Shown: positions 57,519 through 64,000 of the stretch, piece by piece
How positions within the stretch are numbered: position 1 is the stretch's first letter
How the letters are laid out: each line of letters begins with the position of its first letter
NCBI RefSeq assembly: GCF_000496835.1
Contig: NZ_KI543238.1
Span: 201,984-265,983 of the forward strand
Direction of reading: 5' to 3'
Length of the DNA stretch: 64,000 nucleotides
Origin: Thalassobacillus devorans MSP14
GTDB lineage: Bacteria; Bacillota; Bacilli; Bacillales; Halobacillaceae
Notes under the pieces: generated by a model
The model's database searches: none
Seen by the model: the letters and a program-made list of their open reading frames with translations, nothing else
Told to the model about the DNA's origin: nothing
Position numbers and translations under genes: made by a program

Positions 57519-58697
57519 ATGGAAAACGTTTATATTTTAGAAGGTGCACGGACAGCATTTGGAAGCTTCGGTGGGTCACTAAAAGACGTCGATCCGACCG
57601 ACCTTGGGGTGACCGTCAGTAAAGAAGCAGTCAAGCGAAGCGGCATCACTCCGGAAGATGTTGATTTAACTGTGATGGGGAATGTCATACATTCCGCAAA
57701 CAACGCACCATACATGGTCAGACATATCGCATTGAAGTCCGGGGTGCCGATGGAAAGCCCGGCGCTTACGGTTAACAGACTATGTGGGTCCGGACTGCAA
57801 TCGGTCGTATCTGCAGCCCAGTCTATTAAGCTGGGAGAAGGGAAAGTCGCCCTGACTGGCGGGGTGGAGAACATGAGCCAATCCCCGTATGCCATGCGTG
57901 GCAGCCGTTTCGGCACCAAGCTTGGCACGCCGAAAATCGATGACATGCTCTGGGCAGCATTGACAGATGAATATATTGGAAAAGGTATGGGCGTTACAGC
58001 AGAGAATCTATCAGAAAAATACGAAATTAGTAGAGAAGACCAGGACGCATATGCGGCAGAAAGCCACAAACGTGCAGCAGAAGCGCGCAACAGTGGAAAG
58101 TTCGAAGAAGAAATCGTTCCGGTAGAAGTGAAATCTCGCAAAGGTACCAGTGTTGTAGATACCGATGAACATATCCGTGAAGATACAACGCCTGAAGGGC
58201 TGGCAAAGCTGAAGCCTGCCTTCAAAAAAGATGGTACTGTGACCGGTGGAAATGCAAGCGGTATCAATGACGGTGCCGGAGCAGTCGTATTAGCAGGCGA
58301 GAGTTTTGTGGAAGAAAAGAACCTCAAGCCATTAGCTAAAATTGTATCCTGGGGAGTAGCCGGTGTTGATCCAGCCTACATGGGAATCGGTCCGGTACCC
58401 GCCATCAAAAAAGCATTGGCTCAAACGGACTTGTCTTTAGATGATATTGCTTTGATTGAAGTCAATGAAGCATTTGCTGCCCAGTACCTGGCAGTAGAAA
58501 AAGAACTTGGCTTAGACCGAAGCAAAGTGAATGTCAACGGAGGAGCTATTTCGCTTGGCCACCCGATCGGGGCAAGCGGCACGCGTGTTTTATATACAGT
58601 CATCAAAGAATTAAAACGCAAAAATGAAAAGTACGGGATCGCATCTCTATGTATAGGGGGAGGGCAGGGAATCGCGATGCTCGTAGAAATCGTATAG
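57519..58697 (+). CDS. Acetyl-CoA acetyltransferase (thiolase)
   Basis: A 392-residue thiolase. The nucleophilic cysteine lies in LTVNRLCGSGLQSV near residue 88. The His of EVNEAFAAQ and the Cys of ASLCIGGGQGIAMLVE near the end complete the active site, and GGAISLGHPIGASG is the usual glycine-rich block. It cleaves acetoacetyl-CoA to two acetyl-CoA in this catabolic operon. GGGAGGAG precedes ATG 57519; the upstream in-frame start lacks a ribosome binding site. Confidence 0.95.
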   Translation: MENVYILEGARTAFGSFGGSLKDVDPTDLGVTVSKEAVKRSGITPEDVDLTVMGNVIHSANNAPYMVRHIALKSGVPMESPALTVNRLCGSGLQSVVSAAQSIKLGEGKVALTGGVENMSQSPYAMRGSRFGTKLGTPKIDDMLWAALTDEYIGKGMGVTAENLSEKYEISREDQDAYAAESHKRAAEARNSGKFEEEIVPVEVKSRKGTSVVDTDEHIREDTTPEGLAKLKPAFKKDGTVTGGNASGINDGAGAVVLAGESFVEEKNLKPLAKIVSWGVAGVDPAYMGIGPVPAIKKALAQTDLSLDDIALIEVNEAFAAQYLAVEKELGLDRSKVNVNGGAISLGHPIGASGTRVLYTVIKELKRKNEKYGIASLCIGGGQGIAMLVEIV

Positions 58698-58751
58698 ATA
58701 AACAGATAAAAAAGGTTTGGGAGAAACTATTCAACTAGTGGAGGAATCAAC

Positions 58752-60038
58752 ATGTTTGGAATATTATTAGGTCTCATTGTATTGATGGTACTGGCCTATC
58801 TCGGCTGGTCCATCATCTGGGTGGCCCCGATCGCTGCGGGAGTCGTAGCGGTCACAGGCGGCCTCGATTTGTTAGAAGCCTATAAAGATACGTATATGGG
58901 CGGGTTCGTTGATTTTGCTAAAGCATGGTTCCCTGTCTTCATGCTTGGGGCTATTTTTGGAAAACTGATGGAAGACACAGGCATGGCCAGGTCTGTCGCA
59001 GTTGCACTGACAAAACTGTTAGGAACAAAACGCGCCATTCTCGGGGTGCTTGCTTCCTGTGCTGTATTGACTTATGGCGGTGTCAGCTTATTTGTTGTCG
59101 TATTTGCTGTCTATCCACTCGCATTGTCATTATTCCGTGAAGCAAATATCTCCAGAAAGCTGATCCCGGCAACTGTCGCATTAGGTTCTTTTACCTTTAC
59201 GATGACTGCCATCCCGGGTACACCACAAATTCAGAACCTGATTCCGATGCAATATTTTAAAACAGATGCCATGGCAGCCCCGGTTATGGGGATCATTGCA
59301 GCCATCATCATGGGGGTCGGAGGATATTTATACTTAAGGTGGCAGGAAAAGAAACTGACCCAAAAAGGGGAAGTATTTACCGAGCCAAGCGATAAAAATA
59401 TGATGCAAGTGGAAGAAGAGGACGATCCTAATTTCATCCTGTCTATATTACCACTTTTGACTGTACTTATAACCTTGAATGTATTCGGATGGGACGTCGT
59501 CGCAGCCTTGATCGCAGGTATCCTGTTAATCATGGTATTGAATCCAGGCAAGTTCAAGCGCTTCATTTCATCGATGAACAAAGGAGCGAACGGCTCTGTC
59601 ATCGCCATCATCAACACTAGTGCTGCGGTAGGTTTCGGTACCGTTGTGCGTGAAGTGCCAGGCTTCGAACGTCTGACTGAATTGCTGATGGGCGTCAAAG
59701 GGCATCCGCTCATTTCAGAAGCAATCGCGGTAAATATTTTAGCTGGTGCTACTGGTTCCGCATCTGGGGGGATGGGAATCGCACTGGAAGCACTCGGTTC
59801 CAAATATTACGAAATAGCACAGAACACCGGCATCAGTCCGGAAGCCTTCCACCGGATTGCTTCCTTGTCATCCGGAGGTCTCGACGCCTTGCCGCATAAC
59901 GGTGCGGTATTGACGTTGTTCGCAATTACTGGCATGACCCATAAAGACAGCTATAAAGATATCTTTGTAGTAGCTGTCCTGATTCCGGTCATCTCTGTTG
60001 CAGTTGTTATCATGCTGGCAGCTATCGGAATTTTATAA
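58752..60038 (+). CDS. GntP family permease, probably for 3-hydroxybutyrate or a short-chain acid
   Basis: A 428-residue membrane protein with about twelve helices of the GntP/ion-transporter fold. Indicators are MLGAIFGKLMEDTGMARSVA, GVSLFVVVFAVYPLALSLF, the re-entrant-like TMTAIPGTPQIQNLIPM and GGLDALPHNGAVLTLFAITG. In this operon it most likely imports 3-hydroxybutyrate, acetoacetate or another short-chain hydroxy/keto acid. Start ATG with GGAGGAATCAAC. The operon ends here with a strong terminator. Confidence 0.9.
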   Translation: MFGILLGLIVLMVLAYLGWSIIWVAPIAAGVVAVTGGLDLLEAYKDTYMGGFVDFAKAWFPVFMLGAIFGKLMEDTGMARSVAVALTKLLGTKRAILGVLASCAVLTYGGVSLFVVVFAVYPLALSLFREANISRKLIPATVALGSFTFTMTAIPGTPQIQNLIPMQYFKTDAMAAPVMGIIAAIIMGVGGYLYLRWQEKKLTQKGEVFTEPSDKNMMQVEEEDDPNFILSILPLLTVLITLNVFGWDVVAALIAGILLIMVLNPGKFKRFISSMNKGANGSVIAIINTSAAVGFGTVVREVPGFERLTELLMGVKGHPLISEAIAVNILAGATGSASGGMGIALEALGSKYYEIAQNTGISPEAFHRIASLSSGGLDALPHNGAVLTLFAITGMTHKDSYKDIFVVAVLIPVISVAVVIMLAAIGIL

Positions 60039-60049
60039 TTATAGAAAAT

Positions 60050-60089
60050 AACCAGGTTTCCGCAATCCGGGCGGAGACCTGGTTTTTTT
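60050..60089 (+). terminator. Terminator of the ketone-body operon
   Basis: AACCAGGTTTCCGC and GCGGAGACCTGGTT pair with one mismatch over a seven-base loop, followed by seven T. Confidence 0.93.
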
Positions 60090-60121
60090 GAAATTTCAGC
60101 ATAATTTAGCACTCATAAAGT

Positions 60122-60170
60122 AAAAATGGCTAAGCAGATATTGTAGAGAAGCAGCTTAGCCATTTTTTTG
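60122..60170 (+). terminator. Second hairpin with T run
   Basis: AAAAATGGCTAAGC and its exact reverse complement around an 18-base loop, followed by a T run. No gene lies between this and the terminator at 60050, so it is a back-up terminator or the end of a small transcript. Confidence 0.8.
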
Positions 60171-60337
60171 ATGCAAAAGAGCCTAAATTAAGCATTCGCC
60201 CATTACACTTCTGCCCATATTACATAGATTGTAGTGAATAAAAGAAAGGGGTGGATACCATTGCCTTCCAGGAAGAAAAGCAACCTGCATCGTTATCAGA
60301 CATTTAGAGAGAAACTATTAAAAATAATTAATCTTGT

Positions 60338-60374
60338 AACCTATCCTGAGTGTAATGACAGGGTAGGTTTTTTG
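60338..60374 (+). terminator. Third terminator in the gene-free stretch
   Basis: AACCTATCCTG and CAGGGTAGGTT (one G-T pair) around a ten-base loop, then TTTTGG. The stretch 60171-60337 before it contains a ribosome-binding-site-like AAAGGGGTGG at 60244 but no convincing gene. Confidence 0.8.
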
Positions 60375-60434
60375 GTGTTGTACAATCTATCAAAAAGGGA
60401 ATACTACATAAAACATGATTAGCAGGTGATTACA

Positions 60435-60860
60435 ATGAAAAAGCTATCTGCAGGGCTTATTTTGACAGATGGAGAATGGTTCCTCGGCTGTCATTCAACC
60501 GGAAATTGGTTTTATGATTTGCCTAAAGGAGAGGTAGGACGAGACGAAAATCCAAAAGAGACATGTATTCGGGAAGCCAAGGAAGAGACCAATCTGGATG
60601 TTCCAAAAGAGCAATTGGTCGATTTAGGAGTGTTTGATTATAACCCCAAGAAGAATCTTCATCTGTTTTTATGGAAGGTGAAAGAACTCCCAGACATAAA
60701 TGAAATGAGCTGTTTATCCTTTTTCATACATCGTTATACTGAAAAAGAGACACCGGAAGTGGATGGATATAAGTATATTCGGTTTGGGGAGCAAGCGAGC
60801 TTTATGACGAAGAATATGGTAAAAGTGATTAAGGAGGTACAAACCTTAAAGCATAACTAG
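60435..60860 (+). CDS. Nudix hydrolase
   Basis: A 141-residue Nudix protein. After LSAGLILTDGEWFLGCHST the Nudix box runs GEVGRDENPKETCIREAKEETNL, with the RExxEE core and its preceding glycine-glutamate. The substrate is unknown; it differs from the Nudix protein at 42951. AGGTGAT lies five bases before ATG 60435. It is a single gene with a terminator at 60884. Confidence 0.88.
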   Translation: MKKLSAGLILTDGEWFLGCHSTGNWFYDLPKGEVGRDENPKETCIREAKEETNLDVPKEQLVDLGVFDYNPKKNLHLFLWKVKELPDINEMSCLSFFIHRYTEKETPEVDGYKYIRFGEQASFMTKNMVKVIKEVQTLKHN

Positions 60861-60883
60861 CAATCCTCCTAAAATTAATAATC

Positions 60884-60921
60884 AATAGGCAGTGAATCGA
60901 CAGATTTACTGCCTATTTTCT
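60884..60921 (+). terminator. Terminator of the Nudix gene
   Basis: AATAGGCAGT and its exact reverse complement around a 14-base loop, followed by TTC and TTATTT. Confidence 0.8.
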
Positions 60922-61021
60922 TATTTAAAATATCAGAATAAAGAAATTAGTCGATTAAATCAGAAATTTTTAAAATGTATACTGAAATATCATAATATGA
61001 AATTTTGAGCTTTTTACTATT

Positions 61022-61040
61022 TCACTATTTTGTATAGTGA
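61022..61040. promoter_or_regulatory. Inverted repeat over the hpaC promoter -10 region
   Basis: TCACTAT and ATAGTGA are perfect seven-base arms with a five-base spacer. The right part overlaps TGTATAGT, an extended -10 sequence. An IclR-family regulator is encoded downstream, so this may be its operator. Confidence 0.5.
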
Positions 61041-61075
61041 TAACAGAAATTAATTATGGAGGTGGAATAACAAAA

Positions 61076-61558
61076 ATGGATGTACGCGATTTAAGAAATT
61101 GTTTAGGAAGTTTTGCAACCGGTGTGACGGTTGTTACGTGGTATGAAGATGATGTGGTTAAGAAAGGCATTACGGTTAACTCTTTTACATCTGTATCCTT
61201 GGATCCCCCTCTGATTTTGGTATCCATTGATAAGAATGCTAAGTCTTATGAAAGTCTTAAGAATAAGAGTTTTATCGTGAACATCTTATCCTCAGGACAA
61301 GAAGCGATTGCCTGGCAATTTGCCGGTCGTGAACAGCAAGGGTTAAATATCGAATGGGAAGAAAGTGAATACGGTCCCAAAATCAAAGGGGCATTAGCAA
61401 CCATTGAATGTACTCCATGGAAGGAATATGAGGGCGGAGACCATGTTTTATTTTTAGGTGAAGTAAAAAATTATACGTATCAGGAAGATGATGGATTAGT
61501 GTTCTTCAAAGGTAAATTTCGTCAGACAAAAGCTATTGAAAACTATGTTACAGATTAA
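61076..61558 (+). CDS. hpaC: Flavin reductase component of 4-hydroxyphenylacetate monooxygenase
   Basis: A 160-residue flavin reductase-like protein: [15 protein letters not shown] at the start, [21 protein letters not shown] as the flavin-binding block, and [14 protein letters not shown] near the end. Such HpaC-type proteins reduce flavin with NADH and hand FADH2 to the oxygenase. The oxygenase gene follows 20 bases later, which fixes the role. ATG 61076; GGAGGTGG lies about a dozen bases upstream. Confidence 0.9.
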   Translation: MDVRDLRNCLGSFATGVTVVTWYEDDVVKKGITVNSFTSVSLDPPLILVSIDKNAKSYESLKNKSFIVNILSSGQEAIAWQFAGREQQGLNIEWEESEYGPKIKGALATIECTPWKEYEGGDHVLFLGEVKNYTYQEDDGLVFFKGKFRQTKAIENYVTD

Positions 61559-61578
61559 TTGAAGGAGGCACAACTGTT

Positions 61579-63054
61579 ATGGGGATTCGTACTGGAGAGG
61601 AATATATAGAAGGTCTGAAATCACGGCAGCCTGAGGTATGGCTTGGTGGACAAAAAGTTACGGACGTATACAACGAACCTGTTTTTCACCAGCCAGTTAA
61701 GGAAATTGCCAAACTTTATGATATGCAAAACGATCCTGCATATCGGGATGAAGTCACTTATATTTGTGAGGAGAATGGGGAGCGAGTTTCACAGGCTTTT
61801 AAAGTACCAAAGTCATATGAAGATTTGAAAGCGCGTTCAAAACTTTTTGAGATTTGGGCAAGAGCTACTTTCGGGTTAATGGGCAGGACACCTGACTTTT
61901 TGAATGTAACAGTAACCGCAATGGCTAGTAACTCTTGGTTCCTTAAACAGTATGATCCCGAATGGGCTAAGAATATGATCGACTATCACAAGTACATTCG
62001 TGATCATGATCTCTTTTTAACGCACGCCATAATCAATCCTCAAAATGATCGAAGTAAAGCTTCTCATGAGCAAAATGATGAGTTTACTCATTTAGGAGTG
62101 GTTGAAGAAAGAGAAGACGGATTTGTCGTACGAGGAGCAAAGATGCTGGCAACTCTGGCCCCGATCACAGACGAAGTTATCATCTATTCTTTTCCTGGAT
62201 TTAAACCAGGAGATGAAAAGTATGCCATCGCATTTGCTTTACCACTAGATACACCAGGGCTGCAAATCATTTGCCGGGAGCCGGCGCAGGATGGCAAACG
62301 TTCTCTGTTCGATCATCCGCTTTCCTCCCGATATGAAGAAATGGATGCCCTGCTTGTATTTGATGATGTCTTCGTTCCAAAACATCGAATATTCATCAAT
62401 CAAAACGTGGAGGCTGCTAACCTGCTTTATCCTAAAACGGGCATTGGGCAACAGCCTGCACATCAATCGGGTGTTAGAGGGTTAATCAAGCTTCAATTTG
62501 CTGCGGAAGTGGCTGCCCGGGTCGCGGACTCTATAGGCGTGGATGGATATTTAAATGTCCAGACTCAGCTGGGAGAACTGATGCAGTCAGTGGAAGCTAT
62601 AAGATCATTACTCCGTGTCTCTGAATATGAGTATGAAACATTGCCTCATGGGGAAGTTATGCCGGCAGGTACCCCGCTGGAGGCCATCCGTGGTATGCTA
62701 CCCAAAATGTATCCGAGAGCAGTTGAAGTCATTCAGACTATCGGTGCTGGCGGCTTGCTGATGTCTCCATCAGAAGCAGACTTTGTTAATCCGGAGCTCA
62801 GGGGCGTTACAGAAAAATATTATGTAGGACGTGAAGGAGTTTCTTCAGAAGAAAGGGTACAATTATTCAAGCTTGCCTGGGATTTGAGTGGAGAAGCCTT
62901 CGGTCAACGCCTGCTACAATACGAGCGTTATTACTCGGGTGATCCTGTCAGAAGGCTGGGACGATTTTATGCCGGATTTAAACGCAAGAATAAATTTGAA
63001 ATGGTAGATGAGGCATTGAAAGGAACAAAAATCGACCAGGTTCAAACGACCTAA
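61579..63054 (+). CDS. hpaB: 4-hydroxyphenylacetate 3-monooxygenase, oxygenase component
   Basis: A 491-residue FADH2-dependent aromatic monooxygenase of the HpaB group: [21 protein letters not shown] at the start, [39 protein letters not shown], and C-terminal [22 protein letters not shown]. It ortho-hydroxylates 4-hydroxyphenylacetate (or a similar phenol) to the catechol. The exact substrate could differ, since HpaB relatives act on other phenols. Followed by an IclR-family gene; no ring-cleavage genes lie within the window, but the sequence ends 0.9 kb on. Confidence 0.92.
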   Translation: MGIRTGEEYIEGLKSRQPEVWLGGQKVTDVYNEPVFHQPVKEIAKLYDMQNDPAYRDEVTYICEENGERVSQAFKVPKSYEDLKARSKLFEIWARATFGLMGRTPDFLNVTVTAMASNSWFLKQYDPEWAKNMIDYHKYIRDHDLFLTHAIINPQNDRSKASHEQNDEFTHLGVVEEREDGFVVRGAKMLATLAPITDEVIIYSFPGFKPGDEKYAIAFALPLDTPGLQIICREPAQDGKRSLFDHPLSSRYEEMDALLVFDDVFVPKHRIFINQNVEAANLLYPKTGIGQQPAHQSGVRGLIKLQFAAEVAARVADSIGVDGYLNVQTQLGELMQSVEAIRSLLRVSEYEYETLPHGEVMPAGTPLEAIRGMLPKMYPRAVEVIQTIGAGGLLMSPSEADFVNPELRGVTEKYYVGREGVSSEERVQLFKLAWDLSGEAFGQRLLQYERYYSGDPVRRLGRFYAGFKRKNKFEMVDEALKGTKIDQVQTT

Positions 63055-63166
63055 TTGTACATTTTCGTCAGGGCTGGTTAGCGTTTAGTTGAGTAATTCC
63101 TTTATACTGGGTGATATGGGAAAAATTACTTATAAACGTTATTGGAATGAGGGGGAAGGAAGCTCA

Positions 63167-63916
63167 GTGATCTCGTCTGTCCGAAAAGTTTCCAAAATTC
63201 TGAATTGTTTTACTAATGATGAGCCTGCACTTGGCAATTTAGAGATTGCAGAAAAGTTAGGGATGAATCCAAGCACGGTGAATCACCTTGTACGTACTTT
63301 ATGCCAGGAAGGCATTTTAATACAAGATAGCCGCCGAAGATATCGTTTAGGCTGGAAGCTGCTTGAATGGAGTAATCATGTGATGTACCAGCAGGACATC
63401 TACAATGAAGCCACCCCGTTTTGTGAACGGCTAGTCAGAAAGTTTAATGGTACCGTGCATATTGGAATGTTTGATGCAGGGGAAGTTCGTTTTGTCCTTA
63501 AGGTGCAGTCGAAAGAATCCCTCCCTGTGCCAACTTACATTGGTGCTACCAAACCAGCCTATTGTACGAGTACTGGAAAAGTATTACTAGCTTATAACCC
63601 ATCCTTTCTTAAACCGACGATATCCAAAGGTCTATTGAAACTGGCTCCAAATACAATTACAGATCTTGATACGTTGAAAAAAGAGTTAAGACAAATTAAA
63701 AAACAAGGTTATGCAATAAGTAATAATGAAAATGAACTTGGTTTATATGGAATAGCAGCGCCTATCCGTTCCTATACAGGGCAAATTATCGCCTCGTTAA
63801 ATATGGTAGGGCCAATCACTTATATGAACGGCAGGAACCGTGAAGATATGATTAAAAATGTTGTGAGTACGGCGGAAAACATCTCGAAAGATTTGGGCTA
63901 TATCAGCGCTTTATGA
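63167..63916 (+). CDS. IclR family transcriptional regulator
   Basis: A 249-residue IclR protein: an N-terminal winged helix (about 1-60, VRKVSKILNCFTNDE; LEIAEKLGMNPSTVNHLVRTL) and a C-terminal effector domain (GMFDAGEVRFVLKVQS; KPAYCTSTGKVLLAY). It probably controls the adjacent hpaCB genes or the next gene. GTG 63167 is chosen because GGAAGGAAG lies about five bases upstream and the length then fits the family; a TTG at 63089 gives 26 extra residues without a ribosome binding site. Its stop codon overlaps a cre site. Confidence 0.9.
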   Translation: MISSVRKVSKILNCFTNDEPALGNLEIAEKLGMNPSTVNHLVRTLCQEGILIQDSRRRYRLGWKLLEWSNHVMYQQDIYNEATPFCERLVRKFNGTVHIGMFDAGEVRFVLKVQSKESLPVPTYIGATKPAYCTSTGKVLLAYNPSFLKPTISKGLLKLAPNTITDLDTLKKELRQIKKQGYAISNNENELGLYGIAAPIRSYTGQIIASLNMVGPITYMNGRNREDMIKNVVSTAENISKDLGYISAL

Positions 63917-63927
63917 AAGCGTTTACA
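63914..63927 (+). promoter_or_regulatory. cre (CcpA) site
   Basis: TGAAAGCGTTTACA fits TGWNANCGNTNWCA completely and starts at the TGA stop of the IclR gene, 37 bases before the next start. It suggests glucose repression of the gene starting at 63964. Confidence 0.6.
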
Positions 63928-63963
63928 ATAATGGTGATTTTTAATAAATAAGGAGGATTTTTG

Positions 63964-64000
63964 ATGTCCACTAAATCTACATCTTTTTTACAATCCAGAG
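63964..64000 (+). CDS. Start of an unidentified gene (runs off the window)
   Basis: ATG 63964 is preceded by AAGGAGG eight bases upstream and reads MSTKSTSFLQSR to the edge. Only 12 codons are present, too few to name the product. Position after hpaCB and IclR suggests another gene of aromatic catabolism or a transporter. Confidence 0.7.
   Translation, partial: MSTKSTSFLQSR

Noticed and set aside
57530-58327. Long minus-strand ORF opposite the thiolase gene
   Set aside because: It is the antisense shadow of a highly conserved thiolase with strong codon bias; no ribosome binding site or family match.
60234-60422. 62-codon ORF in the gap before the second Nudix gene
   Set aside because: A clear terminator (60338-60374) lies inside it, the start fits no ribosome binding site well, and no family is recognisable.

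Overview
The window looks like chromosomal DNA from a low-to-mid GC Gram-positive spore former of the Bacillaceae, probably a moderately halophilic genus close to Halobacillus or Virgibacillus. This rests on strong AGGAGG-type ribosome binding sites, frequent TTG/GTG starts, an S-box riboswitch, FTR1, FdhD and PadR families of Bacillus type, a YpjP homologue and a possible spore-coat protein. The genus is an inference. I saw no rRNA, tRNA, CRISPR array, prophage or intact insertion sequence.

Layout. 1-7421 (minus): the start of a secreted alkaline phosphatase, then a methionine operon (cystathionine lyase, YitJ-type methyltransferase/MTHFR, cobalamin-dependent MetH) behind a SAM-I riboswitch with a visible terminator/antiterminator switch. 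7593-18620: housekeeping and accessory genes, among them PurU, an ABC ATPase, GapN, CtaG with a DUF2243 protein, YpjP, RidA and an MFS exporter. 18676-20251: a PadR regulator and chromate transporter behind a textbook promoter with an inverted repeat just downstream of it. 20490-30471: many small accessory genes, an ABC permease pair without partners, a frameshifted VOC gene, an aldehyde dehydrogenase remnant, a folded intergenic repeat, and an MFS exporter preceded by a short leader ORF and a hairpin covering its ribosome binding site.

30746-40900 is the most distinctive region. Two sigma-A promoters with Fur-box-like palindromes drive iron genes (a lipoprotein; a membrane-anchored extracytoplasmic protein plus an FTR1 permease). 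Each iron unit ends in a terminator and is followed directly by acidic-glycan genes: a uronate epimerase, a flippase-like protein, a membrane-anchored phosphodiesterase and a DPM1-like glycosyltransferase after the first; a GT-C-like transferase and UDP-glucose dehydrogenase after the second. Together they suggest an iron-responsive system that builds a uronic-acid surface glycan or glycolipid alongside ferric/ferrous uptake. This is a hypothesis.

40951-53559: a FlaR-like kinase, two nucleotidyltransferases around a Nudix hydrolase, an XRE-cupin regulator divergent from a LigB-type dioxygenase, FdhD, a remnant of an oxalate/formate-type antiporter, a DUF2294 protein and a YdeP-type molybdopterin oxidoreductase, then a LysR regulator and a thioesterase pair. 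53715-60089: a sigma-54 activator followed by a ketone-body/3-hydroxybutyrate operon (CoA transferase A and B, dehydrogenase, thiolase, GntP permease) with a -24/-12 promoter and a cre site. 60435-64000: a Nudix protein, then HpaC/HpaB-type 4-hydroxyphenylacetate monooxygenase genes, an IclR regulator and the first codons of another gene.

A recurring oddity is that four genes have an ATC codon exactly where the start is expected from the ribosome binding site, with no ATG, GTG or TTG at a workable distance.
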